Below are positions 27,210-36,282 of a stretch of 64,000 nt of DNA, in pieces (position 1 is the stretch's first letter; each line of letters begins with the position of its first letter). The notes under the pieces are model-generated. The model searched no databases. It was given only the letters and a program-made list of their open reading frames with translations, and was not told where the DNA came from. Source of the stretch: Flammeovirgaceae bacterium UBA7330 (GTDB taxonomy: Bacteria; Bacteroidota; Bacteroidia; Cytophagales; Cyclobacteriaceae); assembly GCA_002471275.1 (NCBI GenBank), contig DKPQ01000011.1, forward strand, positions 60,355-124,354. The letters are read 5' to 3'. The translations under genes and the position numbers were made by a program.

Positions 27210-27737
27210 ATGAAAAGGTTAATTGTCTCACTCATAATTCTGATCAGTGGATGCAGCTCAAGCCGTAACCTGATAGAATCACAATTCAATTATAATGGAC
27301 ATTTCAAAGAATATCAATCATTTGGCTTTGTCAATCCAAAATCTATGAATGTAAATGGATTGAATGTTTATGATAACAGTGTGATCCAGAGTATCATATA
27401 CAAGCGATTCATTGCCATGGGGTATTCCTATGACGCAGATACGCCGGATATTTTGATCACCTTTCGATATTTCCCTGAAGGCACAAGTCTGGTAACGCTA
27501 CAGCAGAGAAGTCTGAATACATGGATCAATAGTGCCAACAAAGAGGATGACCAGTATTTGCTGAGAAGAGTAATCAATGACAATGGAACACTAAGTGTTT
27601 ATTTTATTGACAGAGAGTCCAGCAATATAATCTTCCAGGGTTTTTATAAAGACTACAGAAAGGACAATAATTCTGATTACCAAATAATCTCATCTATAAG
27701 TCAGCTGTTAGATAAGTATCAGGTAACAACGTATTAA
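27210..27737 (+). CDS. DUF4136-family lipoprotein (second paralogue)
   Basis: This 175-residue lipoprotein (ILISGCSS, Cys near residue 15) shares the family layout of the preceding gene: a YQSFGFVNP segment, then VIQSIIYKRFIAMGYSYDADTPDILITF matching the 'AKGFEYNDETPDFLINLHV' block, and LSVYFIDRESSNIIFQGFYKDY near the end. Identity between the two copies is low, so the duplication is old, or they arrived separately. The role is unknown. A strong terminator follows at 27786. Confidence 0.75.
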   Translation: MKRLIVSLIILISGCSSSRNLIESQFNYNGHFKEYQSFGFVNPKSMNVNGLNVYDNSVIQSIIYKRFIAMGYSYDADTPDILITFRYFPEGTSLVTLQQRSLNTWINSANKEDDQYLLRRVINDNGTLSVYFIDRESSNIIFQGFYKDYRKDNNSDYQIISSISQLLDKYQVTTY

Positions 27738-27785
27738 CACAAGTTTGAAGATTAAGGTCAAAATGAGGATTGATAGAAAGTAGCT

Positions 27786-27814
27786 AAAGGGGAATGGTCA
27801 TATCATTCCCTTTT
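27786..27814. terminator. Terminator between convergent DUF4136 and DinB genes
   Basis: The 7-bp stem GGGAATG / CATTCCC (27790-27796 and 27804-27810) has a 7-base loop. A flanking AAA on the left and TTTT on the right let it serve both strands. Confidence 0.75.
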
Positions 27815-27819
27815 GCTTC

Positions 27820-28260
27820 TTAGGAGAGCAGTCTTCTATGATAATTGACCTGCCCGAGGTGATAGTTAAGGTGGCCGTACAGATGTAAGATGAAATAGGA
27901 AGTATTCATCGGTTTGCCAAATACCTCAACCGGATAATCCGATTCCAGCTGTTGATTGGTCAATTTGTTCATGGTTTGACTCACTGAATCAATGGTTTTA
28001 TCTATCTCATTCAGTATTTGGTTCAGGGGCACATGTTTATCGTTGAATTCGGCGTCCCGATCTCTTTTGAAATCGGTATTTCCAAGTATCGCTCCGATGA
28101 AATGGTTGATGTTGCCGATCAGATGAAGCGCCAGGTTACCGGCGCAGTTGTTTATTCCGGGAGCTACCTTCCAGATTGCTTCCGTATCTTGATAAGATTG
28201 AAGTTCCTCCTTGAGTTTTTCCAGGTCTCTTGAGAATAAGGTGATATAGTGTTCAGTCAT
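27820..28260 (-). CDS. DinB-like four-helix protein (DUF1572-like)
   Basis: The 146-residue protein is all-helical, with histidines placed as in DinB/YfiT metal sites: HLIGNINHFIGAI (about residues 46-58) and HLYGHLNYHLGQVNYHRR near the C-terminus. Members bind a divalent metal and some are thiol transferases, but the activity here cannot be assigned. The start overlaps the stop of the upstream cystathionine gamma-synthase gene by 4 bases (ATGA), indicating translational coupling and perhaps a link to thiol chemistry. Confidence 0.8.
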   Translation of the reverse strand: MTEHYITLFSRDLEKLKEELQSYQDTEAIWKVAPGINNCAGNLALHLIGNINHFIGAILGNTDFKRDRDAEFNDKHVPLNQILNEIDKTIDSVSQTMNKLTNQQLESDYPVEVFGKPMNTSYFILHLYGHLNYHLGQVNYHRRLLS

Positions 28261-29396
28261 GACAGTGCATTTTCAAGGTCTTCCAGTAAGTCTTCAATGT
28301 CCTCAACACCTACCGAAAGCCGGATAAGGGAATCAGAAATTCCGGACTTAATACGTTCTTCCGCAGGAATGCTTGCGTGCGTCATAGTGCTTGGGTGGCC
28401 GGCAAGAGATTCTACCCCTCCCAGAGATTCTGCAAGGCTGAATACCTTAATTCTTTCCAGAAATTTAAATGCCGCTTCTTTCTTATCTTCTTTGAGTGAG
28501 AAGGATACCATACCTCCGAAATCTTTCATTTGTCGGGCAGCTATTTCATGATTTTTATGCTCGGAAAACCCAGGATAGTGCACTTTGGCCACTTTCGGAT
28601 GATTTTTCAAGTATTGAGCAACTGCAGCACCGTTTTCACAGTGCCTTTGCATGCGAAGGTGTAATGTCTTGATACCTCTTAGTACAAGGAAACAATCCAT
28701 CGGTCCGGGGATGGCTCCCACTGCATTTTGATGATATGCCAATCGTTCGTGTATCTCTGAATTATTTGTGATTACAGCACCCATCACAGCGTCTGAATGC
28801 CCTGCAATGTATTTTGTCAAAGAGTGTACAACAACATCAGCATTCAGGTCAATCGGATTCTGTAAGTATGGGCTGGCGAAGGTATTGTCTACAACAGTGA
28901 GCGCTTGGTGTCTTTTAGCAATTTCCGTCACTGACTTGATATCAATGATTTGCAACATCGGATTGGTAGGTGTCTCCAGCCAGATCATTTTGGTCTTGTC
29001 ACTCACAACCTTTTCCACTTCCTGCAAATCCAACATATTGATGAAGTGAAATTTGATGCCATATTTCGCATAAACGCTTGTGAATAACCGATAAGTGCCT
29101 CCATACAGATCGTTGGTGCATACCACTTCATCTCCAAGTTTTAGGAGTTTCATTACCGTGTCTGTTGCCGCCAGTCCTGAGCCATAACAACGCGCATATT
29201 TAGCATTTTCCAGTGCGGCAAGATTGGCTTCTAATGCTGAGCGTGTAGGGTTTTGAGTCCTTGCATATTCGTATCCCTTATGTTTCCCGGGCGAAGATTG
29301 CACATAGGTGGAAGTTTGGTAAACTGGAGTCATGATGGCTCCTGTGGACGGATCTGGCTCCTGTCCTGCGTGGATGGCTTTTGTACCGAATTTCAT
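28257..29396 (-). CDS. Cystathionine gamma-synthase/lyase-type PLP enzyme
   Basis: This 379-residue transsulfuration enzyme has the hallmarks TKAIHAGQEPDPSTGA, YEYARTQNPTR, CYGSGLAAT, the aspartate VVDNTFASP and the PLP lysine Lys195 in HSLTKYIAGHSD. The C-terminal SLGGVESLAGHPSTMTH and RLSVGVED segments are also typical. It acts in methionine/cysteine metabolism, probably as cystathionine gamma-synthase or gamma-lyase; sequence alone does not separate them safely. Its -7 box lies inside a 10-bp inverted repeat (29410-29442), so a repressor may control it. A DinB-like gene follows with a 4-base overlap. Confidence 0.9.
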   Translation of the reverse strand: MKFGTKAIHAGQEPDPSTGAIMTPVYQTSTYVQSSPGKHKGYEYARTQNPTRSALEANLAALENAKYARCYGSGLAATDTVMKLLKLGDEVVCTNDLYGGTYRLFTSVYAKYGIKFHFINMLDLQEVEKVVSDKTKMIWLETPTNPMLQIIDIKSVTEIAKRHQALTVVDNTFASPYLQNPIDLNADVVVHSLTKYIAGHSDAVMGAVITNNSEIHERLAYHQNAVGAIPGPMDCFLVLRGIKTLHLRMQRHCENGAAVAQYLKNHPKVAKVHYPGFSEHKNHEIAARQMKDFGGMVSFSLKEDKKEAAFKFLERIKVFSLAESLGGVESLAGHPSTMTHASIPAEERIKSGISDSLIRLSVGVEDIEDLLEDLENALS

Positions 29397-29409
29397 TTTC
29401 TTGTTTTAA

Positions 29410-29442
29410 GGTGAACAAAGATAGCCGATTGTTTTGTTCACC
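29410..29442 (-). promoter_or_regulatory. Operator-like inverted repeat over the promoter of the transsulfuration gene
   Basis: GGTGAACAAA (29410-29419) and TTTGTTCACC (29433-29442) form a perfect 10-bp inverted repeat with a 13-base spacer. On the minus strand it contains TATCTTTG (29416-29423), an exact -7 box placed 20 bases before the ATG at 29396. An overlapping smaller palindrome TGTTC-ACCC-GAACA lies at 29435-29448, giving three TGTTC-like half-sites. Confidence 0.5.
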
Positions 29443-29458
29443 CGAACAGAATTTAATG

Positions 29459-29854
29459 TTATGAGGAGGTAGCAGGCGACTCAATAAACTGGTGTAACCA
29501 GTCGAGTGCTGTTTGCTTGTCTGTGAATAGTCGGGTTGGTTTGACAGGCTTGTTTACAGATACGTAAAAGTTTGCGGCCATTTTCAAAACAGCTGAATCT
29601 ACCAGTATTGCGCTTGCAGTAACTAATTCATTGCCTTCGTTGGCAAGATAGTCTCTGGCCTCCTTGGTGGAATGTTTGATTCTGGAAATGTCGAACAGGC
29701 AGGGATAAGAGATTCCATTTGAGTGTTCTATTCGCTTGGCTACAAGGTGCCTGGTGATCTCTAAAGTCAGCTCATGAAGGTCGTAAAAGCTGCATTTCAT
29801 GATGCCATTCTCAACAACGATACTTCCATACTGAAAATCTATGGATTCATTCAT
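29459..29854 (-). CDS. STAS/SpoIIAA-like small protein
   Basis: This 131-residue cytosolic protein has alternating strands and helices with the sequence CLFDISRIKHSTKEARDYLANEG and MAANFYVSVNKPVKPTRLFTDKQTALDWLHQFI. The general plan (strand, helix, strand, helix, final DWL helix) resembles SpoIIAA-like/STAS folds and a set of short Bacteroidota proteins of unknown role. Assignment to a named family is uncertain. It is encoded 62 bases upstream of the transsulfuration gene in the same direction, and divergently from the oxoamine synthase fusion. Confidence 0.5.
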   Translation of the reverse strand: MNESIDFQYGSIVVENGIMKCSFYDLHELTLEITRHLVAKRIEHSNGISYPCLFDISRIKHSTKEARDYLANEGNELVTASAILVDSAVLKMAANFYVSVNKPVKPTRLFTDKQTALDWLHQFIESPATSS

Positions 29855-29938
29855 TTCATCTAATTATCATTGATACCATCTAACGCCATAGATAATTTGC
29901 ATTTGAATCTAAATTCTAAAATAACCAATCAGCAGAAT

Positions 29939-32407
29939 ATGGCAAAAATCAAACATAATAACTTTGTAAAGACGGTGGACGAAGTTATTACCGCAGCAAA
30001 AGATAAAGGAGTCGTCCATTTGTACGCGCAAGGTCATACAACTGACAGAAGATACCTAACGATTAACGAACAAAAAACACTTCACTTCGGAACTTGCGGA
30101 TATCTGGGACTAGAGCATCACCCATTTGTAAAGGAGTCTGCTATCAAAGCCATTGAAAACTATGGCACGCAGTTTCCCATGTCTAAAACTTATATTTCCA
30201 ACCCACTTTATTCCGAGCTTGAGATGTTGGTGGAAGAAATGTATCAGGCTCCTGTTGTCATTTCCAAAAACTGCACGATTTCACATTTGGCCACCATTCC
30301 TATTATTGTTTCTGAAGAGGATGCAATCATTCTGGATCATCAGGTCCATGCCAGCATCCAGGAGTCTGTTCAGAAGATGCTTACCAAGGGTGTAACGGTA
30401 GAAATGATCCGTCACAATAACCTTGAGATGCTTGAGGAAAAAGTAAAATCACTGAAAGACAAGCATCAAAAAATATGGTATATGTCTGATGGCGTTTATT
30501 CCATGTTTGGTGATTTTGCGCCCATCAGAGAATTAATTGCACTTGCTGAAAAATATGAACAGCTTCATCTTTATGTAGATGACGCTCATGGAATGAGTTG
30601 GGCTGGCAAGCACGGAACTGGTTATGTAATGAGCCAAATGCCTGAGGGTCTCTACAGAAAAATGGTGCTTACTGCCACATTGGGAAAAGGATTTGGCGCT
30701 TGTGGAGGCGTTTCTGTATTTCCGAACGAGGAGTGGAGAAGAAAAGTAAAAACATTTGGTGGGCCTAATACCTTTTCTGTACAGCTGGAGCCCCCAATCC
30801 TGGGCGCAGCAGTGGCTTCCGCCAAAATCCATCTAAGCGACGAGATCAATGATCTTCAGCTTGAGCTCCAAAACAGAATCAGCTACTGCAATACATTGTT
30901 GGAAAGAACATCCCTACCGCTGGTAGCAGAAACAAAAAGCCCTGTGTTCTTCATCGGCACAGGTGTAATGGGGACTACCAATGAATTGGTGAGTAGGATG
31001 ATCAATGAAGGAGTCTATGTAAATCCTGCATTGTTTCCGGCAGTACCGATGAAAAACAACGGCACCAGATTTACGATCTCACTTAACAATACCCTGGAAG
31101 ACATTGAAGTACTGGTAGACACCATGGAGCGCAACTTTGAAGCTTCACTGCAGGCAACCAATCAGACACAGGATAAAATCAGGAAAGCTTTCAAAATGCC
31201 ACCATTGGAAGCGCATAAGAACGAACTTGATGAGATATTAGAGAAATCCTCAATTGTTCACAATGCTCATGATTACTCAGCCATCAATCTTCAGGTTTTT
31301 GATTCCATTCAGGAAGTAGATCAGGAACTCTGGAATGGAAAACTCGGACATAGGGGAATGTTTGACTGGAATGGTATGCGCTTTCTGGAGAGGTCATTCC
31401 GGGGCCATGAAAAACCTGAGGACAACTGGGATTTTAAATATTTTGTTGTCACGGATAAAAAAGGTACTCCGATCCTGGTCACCTTCCTTTCATCTACCGT
31501 ATGGAAAGAGGATGCATTTGCAAGAGCTTCTATCTCAGCACAGATAGAGCTGGTGAGGAAGAAAGACCCATACTATCTCACTTCCAAAGTCCTTATGATG
31601 GGTAGCTTATTCACTGAAGGAGAGCATTTTTATCTCAACATGGAGCATGAGTTGTGGAAAAATGCCGTATTGATGTTTACTGAACGTCTCTTCAGGGAAC
31701 AGGAAAAGTGTGGAGCAACCAACATAGTTTTAAGGGATTTTACTGAAAATACTGAGTTAACCAAGCTATTTCTTGAGCATGGTTTTGTGAAGATGGATAT
31801 GCCGGAGACTTGTATTGTGGAAGATCTGTCCTGGAAGAATGAAGATGAGTTTAGGGGATTGCTGAGCAAACGTAACAAGAAACACTTCAAGCAGGAGGTG
31901 AGAAAGTTTTCGTCGTGTTTTGATGTAGAGATCGTTGATACACTTTCTGATGAAGGTTTGAGACATGCATTCAATCTGTTTCTACAGGTAAAAAATAAGA
32001 ATCTGGCATTGAATGGGTTCACCTACCCTTACCGTTTGTTTGAGGAGATGAACAATGATCCGGCATGGGAGTTTGTAGTTCTCAGGCTCAATGAAGCCAC
32101 CTCAGATCACAGGTTGCCCGTGGCTGTGGCTTTCTGCCATAAGAATGCTAAGAATACTTATAGTGGGATGTTTTTGGGACTTGACTACCAGTACAACTTT
32201 GAATACGGAGTTTACAGACAGGCGCTTTATCAATGCATCAAGCGAGCTAAAAGTCTGGGATGTGCAAAAGTAAACCTTGGAGTATCGGCTACTATGGAAA
32301 AGAAAAAGCTCGGAGCCAATACCTACCCGAGGGTAGCATATGTGAATACTCAGGACAACCTGAGCATGGAAATTATGGAACACACTTTGTTAGTAACAAA
32401 ACACTAA
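29939..32407 (+). CDS. Alpha-oxoamine synthase fused to a GNAT/FemAB-like acyltransferase
   Basis: From ATG 29939 (a TTG at 29870 would add an unlikely tail) the protein has 822 residues. Residues ~1-410 form a PLP enzyme of the BioF/serine palmitoyltransferase group: GYLGLEHHP, LDHQVHAS, VDDAHGMSWAG and the PLP Lys250 in TATLGKGFGACGG. The usual GSR motif of BioF is replaced by FPMSKTYISN, so its acceptor or acyl donor differs. Residues ~450-822 look like two GNAT folds in tandem, as in FemAB/bacterial ceramide-synthase-like N-acyltransferases (LSKRNKKHFKQEVRK, then YSGMFLGLDYQYNFEYGVYRQALY). Such a chain could condense an amino acid with acyl-CoA and then N-acylate the product. A hybrid histidine kinase gene begins 7 bases downstream. 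Confidence 0.85.
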   Translation: MAKIKHNNFVKTVDEVITAAKDKGVVHLYAQGHTTDRRYLTINEQKTLHFGTCGYLGLEHHPFVKESAIKAIENYGTQFPMSKTYISNPLYSELEMLVEEMYQAPVVISKNCTISHLATIPIIVSEEDAIILDHQVHASIQESVQKMLTKGVTVEMIRHNNLEMLEEKVKSLKDKHQKIWYMSDGVYSMFGDFAPIRELIALAEKYEQLHLYVDDAHGMSWAGKHGTGYVMSQMPEGLYRKMVLTATLGKGFGACGGVSVFPNEEWRRKVKTFGGPNTFSVQLEPPILGAAVASAKIHLSDEINDLQLELQNRISYCNTLLERTSLPLVAETKSPVFFIGTGVMGTTNELVSRMINEGVYVNPALFPAVPMKNNGTRFTISLNNTLEDIEVLVDTMERNFEASLQATNQTQDKIRKAFKMPPLEAHKNELDEILEKSSIVHNAHDYSAINLQVFDSIQEVDQELWNGKLGHRGMFDWNGMRFLERSFRGHEKPEDNWDFKYFVVTDKKGTPILVTFLSSTVWKEDAFARASISAQIELVRKKDPYYLTSKVLMMGSLFTEGEHFYLNMEHELWKNAVLMFTERLFREQEKCGATNIVLRDFTENTELTKLFLEHGFVKMDMPETCIVEDLSWKNEDEFRGLLSKRNKKHFKQEVRKFSSCFDVEIVDTLSDEGLRHAFNLFLQVKNKNLALNGFTYPYRLFEEMNNDPAWEFVVLRLNEATSDHRLPVAVAFCHKNAKNTYSGMFLGLDYQYNFEYGVYRQALYQCIKRAKSLGCAKVNLGVSATMEKKKLGANTYPRVAYVNTQDNLSMEIMEHTLLVTKH

Positions 32408-32414
32408 TTTTGCT

Positions 32415-34127
32415 ATGAATATTGTCCATCCAATGGAAAGTACCATACGAGATCGTATCGAAGAGATCAGTAAATTAATCTTTGAAGTTGCCAATGGGAA
32501 TTTTTCCTATAGGATTCCCAGCTCTCCGCACGATACTGATGAATTAGAAGCAATCATTCTGGGGGTAAATATGCTCGGCCAGGAACTTAAAAAATCGACG
32601 GTCTCGAGAGATTATATGAAGCGCATCTATGATGGGGTCATTGATATCCTTATTATCATGGATGCTAACCTTAAAATAAAGGCAGTAAACAATGCCACCT
32701 GCGAATTACTGGGATACAGTGAGCAGGAGTTGATGGGTACGCCTTTAGAAGGACTGCTTACAGAAGGCGCAAAAAGTAAACTCTTCAAAAAGATCATTGA
32801 AGACCTTTCAACGACGGGACAATCTAAAAACAGAGAGTTGTATTTGCTGGATAGAAACGGCAATGAGCTGCCCACTTCCACGTCATTCTCTACGCTAGAG
32901 AATAAAAATGATGAGGAAAAAGAGATAATGATCATTGCTAAGGACATTTCCCAGCTAAAAGCTACAGAACTGGCGCTGAGGAAGGCCAGAGATCAGGCAG
33001 AGGAAGCCAATAAGTCCAAAGGGCGATTCTTGTCTAATATGAGCCATGAGATCAGGACGCCTCTGAACGGGATTCTTGGTTTTTCTGAGTTGCTCAAAAA
33101 CACAGCAGCTACTAAAATCCAGAAAGAGTACCTCTCCCTGATACATTCCTCAGGAGAGACCCTGGCAAAGCTGCTCAATGATGTATTGGATCTGAACAAG
33201 ATGGATCTGGACAAGCTGTTGATTGAGAAAGTTCCTTTTGATTTCAGATATAATGTAGATTCTAATCTCAATCCATATAAATACCTGGCCAAAGAGAAGA
33301 ACCTGAATTTTGACTTTGTGGTAGACGAAAGTGTACCCGAGATCGTGATCAGCGATCCCACACGGATCAACCAGATCATCATCAATTTTGTGAGCAATTC
33401 AATGAAGTTTACAGAGGAAGGAAGTATTCACCTGAGCTTCAAAGGGATCAGAAAGGAAGGGATGCTGTTGCTACATGGTGAGGTCACTGATACGGGTATT
33501 GGTGTGCCAAACGATAAGCGTGATACCATTTTTGAAACTTTCACACAATCCGATAGTTCAACCACCAGAAAGTATGGGGGGTCAGGTCTGGGACTGGCTA
33601 TATGTAAACAACTCGTCGGTTTGATGGATGGCCAGATTGGTGTGGAGAGTCCCGTCAGCGAAGGAAAGCATGGATCAAAATTCTGGTTTACCATTCCAAT
33701 TGAAGCGGGCGTGAAGCCTGAAAAATCTGATAAGGATCATGCTGAAAACAACTTTAAGTTGGAGGACAACAAAAAGGTCCTTGTGGTGGATGACAACAAC
33801 GTGAATCTTTTGCTGATCAAGAGAATGCTAATGTCAGCAGGTGCCAAAGTTACCAGTGCGATCCACGGAAAAGATGCCATCGAAAAAGTGCAGAAGGATC
33901 ACTTCGATATGATATTCATGGATATTCAAATGCCTGTAATGGATGGATTTGATGCGACAATCGAATTGCGCAAGCAGGGTTTTGAAAAGCCAATCCTTGC
34001 ACTATCAGCCAATGTAGACAAGGAAAATATTGAAAAATGCCTGACAGTAGGGATGAATGATTATCTGCAGAAACCTTATCATAAGAAACAGTTGATGAGT
34101 TTACTGGAAAAGTGGGCTTCGAATTGA
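32415..34127 (+). CDS. Cytosolic hybrid histidine kinase (HAMP-PAS-HisKA-HATPase-REC)
   Basis: This 570-residue protein has no membrane segment. An N-terminal HAMP-like helix pair (residues 5-60) precedes a PAS domain (about 65-185) with INLATCELLGYSEQELMG-like character. The dimerisation helix carries phosphoacceptor His211 (MSHEIRTPLNGILGF). The ATPase domain holds NQIIINFVSNSMKF, DTGIGV and GGSGLGLAICK, and a receiver domain at about 455-570 has acid pair Asp459-Asp460, phosphoacceptor Asp503 (MDIQMPVMDG) and Lys in LQKPY. All key residues are intact. Its 7-base distance from the oxoamine synthase fusion suggests co-transcription. There is no adjacent response-regulator or Hpt gene. Confidence 0.93.
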   Translation: MNIVHPMESTIRDRIEEISKLIFEVANGNFSYRIPSSPHDTDELEAIILGVNMLGQELKKSTVSRDYMKRIYDGVIDILIIMDANLKIKAVNNATCELLGYSEQELMGTPLEGLLTEGAKSKLFKKIIEDLSTTGQSKNRELYLLDRNGNELPTSTSFSTLENKNDEEKEIMIIAKDISQLKATELALRKARDQAEEANKSKGRFLSNMSHEIRTPLNGILGFSELLKNTAATKIQKEYLSLIHSSGETLAKLLNDVLDLNKMDLDKLLIEKVPFDFRYNVDSNLNPYKYLAKEKNLNFDFVVDESVPEIVISDPTRINQIIINFVSNSMKFTEEGSIHLSFKGIRKEGMLLLHGEVTDTGIGVPNDKRDTIFETFTQSDSSTTRKYGGSGLGLAICKQLVGLMDGQIGVESPVSEGKHGSKFWFTIPIEAGVKPEKSDKDHAENNFKLEDNKKVLVVDDNNVNLLLIKRMLMSAGAKVTSAIHGKDAIEKVQKDHFDMIFMDIQMPVMDGFDATIELRKQGFEKPILALSANVDKENIEKCLTVGMNDYLQKPYHKKQLMSLLEKWASN

Positions 34128-34169
34128 TTTTGAAAAAATCCGGGTTCTTTCTGTGTAGTTAATTCCTTT

Positions 34170-35345
34170 ATGCTCAATTTAGGCGTTTTTAAAGCGCCTT
34201 CAATGATAATTCAAGCATCAGATCGGCTTAATACTGCAGAAGAATACTATTTCTCAAAGAAACTGAAAGAAATAGCCCGGCTCAATCAGGCGGGGGAGCG
34301 AGTCATAAACCTGGGTATAGGCAGTCCGGATTTGATGCCACACGAGAAAGTCATTACCCGACTGAGTAACAGCATTGTTGAGCCGGATGTACACGGATAT
34401 CAACCTTATCAGGGGATTCCGGAATTGAAGGCAGCCATTGCTTCTTTCACCCGGAAGCACCTGCACGCAAATTTAGAGCCGGATGAGGTTTTGCCGCTGA
34501 TTGGTTCCAAAGAAGGCATTATGCACATCTCCTGGTCGTATCTTAATCCCGGTGATAAAGTACTGATACCCGCCCTGGGCTACCCTACCTATACATCTGT
34601 GACAAAATTGGCCGGAGGAGAACCCATATATTTTCCGATGAAGGAAGCGGAAGGGTGGGCCCCGGATTGGGATTTCCTGGAAAACCTGGATTATTCCCGC
34701 ATAAAACTCCTATGGATCAATTATCCCCATATGCCCACAGGTACCAAAGGATCTGTAGAGATCTTTGAGCGATTTGTGAGGCTGGCCAATGAAAAAGGAT
34801 TCCTGATCTGTCATGACAACCCATATAGCTTTATCCTCAATGATCATCCACTTAGTATTCTTTCCATTGATGGAGCCAGGGAGGTGAGTATTGAGCTCAA
34901 TTCACTATCAAAGACTTTTAATATGGCAGGGTGGAGAATAGGCTGGGTTTCAGGAATGAAATCGTATTTGGAGCCAATTCTACGGGTAAAAAGCAATGTG
35001 GACTCGGGTATGTTCAAGCCTTTGCAATTGGCAGCCATTGAAGCGTTGAACCTTGATGATTCATGGTTGACTCACATAAATGACGTTTACTCAAAAAGGA
35101 AAAAGCTGGTGCATGCCTTACTGGATAAATTGAATTGCTCCTATAATCGGGACCAGTCGGGCTTGTTTGTTTGGGCGAAGGTCCCTGAAGGTGATGGGGA
35201 GGCCTATTCAGACAAAATATTACAGAATAGCAAAGTCTTTATTACTCCGGGGTTCATATTTGGCGACAGTGGCAAATCCTATATCAGGGTATCATTATGC
35301 TCTTCTGCAGAAAAGCTGGAAGAAGCCATCGAACGTATCTCATAA
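34170..35345 (+). CDS. Class I/II PLP aminotransferase, probably aromatic/tyrosine
   Basis: The 391-residue fold-type I aminotransferase has INLGIGSPDL, HGYQPYQGIPELKAAIASF, the region YPHMPTGTKG, the Asp in CHDNPYSF and the PLP lysine in LNSLSKTFNMAGWRIGW. Conserved Arg for the substrate carboxylate lies in the final YIRVSLC. An alternative start is the ATG at 34203. Prephenate dehydrogenase follows 78 bases downstream, and together they could convert prephenate through hydroxyphenylpyruvate to tyrosine; in many Bacteroidota the same pair sits in an aromatic operon. Substrate is inferred from this context. Confidence 0.85.
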   Translation: MLNLGVFKAPSMIIQASDRLNTAEEYYFSKKLKEIARLNQAGERVINLGIGSPDLMPHEKVITRLSNSIVEPDVHGYQPYQGIPELKAAIASFTRKHLHANLEPDEVLPLIGSKEGIMHISWSYLNPGDKVLIPALGYPTYTSVTKLAGGEPIYFPMKEAEGWAPDWDFLENLDYSRIKLLWINYPHMPTGTKGSVEIFERFVRLANEKGFLICHDNPYSFILNDHPLSILSIDGAREVSIELNSLSKTFNMAGWRIGWVSGMKSYLEPILRVKSNVDSGMFKPLQLAAIEALNLDDSWLTHINDVYSKRKKLVHALLDKLNCSYNRDQSGLFVWAKVPEGDGEAYSDKILQNSKVFITPGFIFGDSGKSYIRVSLCSSAEKLEEAIERIS

Positions 35346-35423
35346 ATTTGGTCGTTTAGATTTTAGGTGGAATTTTGCAGCATGATTCGTTACTGAGTCA
35401 AACCAAATCAAGCAAATAACTCG

Positions 35424-36269
35424 ATGAAAATACTTTTTGTAGGCACAGGTTTAATAGGAGGTTCTTTTTCATTAGCACTTCAGCAACACAAACTGATGGA
35501 GCAGGCTGGAGGATACAGCAGAAACCCTGCAAATCTGGATAAGTCTATTTCATTAGGCCTCATCCAGCAGAAATTTGAAAGCCTTGACGAGGGCATTTCC
35601 TGGGCCGACTGGGTTATTCTTTCGATCCCTGTAGATGTGATTGTTAAGCTATTACCGGGTATACTGGATAAGCTGAAGCCAGGTCAGGCGGTCATTGACT
35701 TTGGCTCTACCAAAGGCTCAATATGTGAATCGGTCAGGGATCATAAACATCGGTCACAATTTATTGCTGCTCATCCCATCGCGGGTACAGAATACTCCGG
35801 ACCCGAAGCTGCTTTTCCAGGTCTTTTTGAGAAAAAATCAATGTTGATTTGTGAAAGGGAATTGACCAATCCGGACCTTGTGGAGACTTTTGAAAAGTTG
35901 TGCGTAAAGCTGTCGATGCAAGTGGACTATCTCGGTGCTACTGACCATGACAGACACCTGGCTTATATCTCTCACTTAAGCCATGTGACATCATACGCGC
36001 TGAGCAATGCTGTGCTGGCTAAAGAAAAAGATGGTAGCGTGATCCTGGAGATGGCAGGATCTGGCTTTGCTTCTACAGTGAGATTGGCAAAAAGTAGCCC
36101 TGATATGTGGGCACCCATATTTCTGGATAATAAAAAGATGGTACTTGAGGCGATAGACCAGTACGAATCCCAGCTCAAAAAATTTCAGGAACTCCTTGAG
36201 AAGAATGACCTGGAGGGTATGATGTCTTTCCTGACAGAGGGTAGAAAGATTGGAAAGATCCTCAAATAG
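35424..36269 (+). CDS. tyrA: Prephenate dehydrogenase
   Basis: This 281-residue enzyme converts prephenate to 4-hydroxyphenylpyruvate with NAD(P)+. The Rossmann motif FVGTGLIGGSFSLAL starts the protein. The substrate region AAHPIAGTEYSGPEAA with its catalytic His and the HDRHLAYISHLSHV helix are intact. There is no fused chorismate mutase or ACT domain, so feedback control by tyrosine may be absent or indirect. It follows an aminotransferase gene. A short hairpin GATCCTC/GAGGATC (36257-36276) spanning the stop codon may serve as a weak terminator. Confidence 0.92.
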   Translation: MKILFVGTGLIGGSFSLALQQHKLMEQAGGYSRNPANLDKSISLGLIQQKFESLDEGISWADWVILSIPVDVIVKLLPGILDKLKPGQAVIDFGSTKGSICESVRDHKHRSQFIAAHPIAGTEYSGPEAAFPGLFEKKSMLICERELTNPDLVETFEKLCVKLSMQVDYLGATDHDRHLAYISHLSHVTSYALSNAVLAKEKDGSVILEMAGSGFASTVRLAKSSPDMWAPIFLDNKKMVLEAIDQYESQLKKFQELLEKNDLEGMMSFLTEGRKIGKILK

Positions 36270-36282
36270 GAGGATCCGGATT

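Noticed and set aside
13136..32407. A complete sulfonolipid gene cluster (SDR, TauE, transsulfuration enzyme and oxoamine synthase)
   Set aside because: The genes are scattered over 19 kb on both strands, with no cysteate synthase; co-location is too loose to call a pathway cluster.
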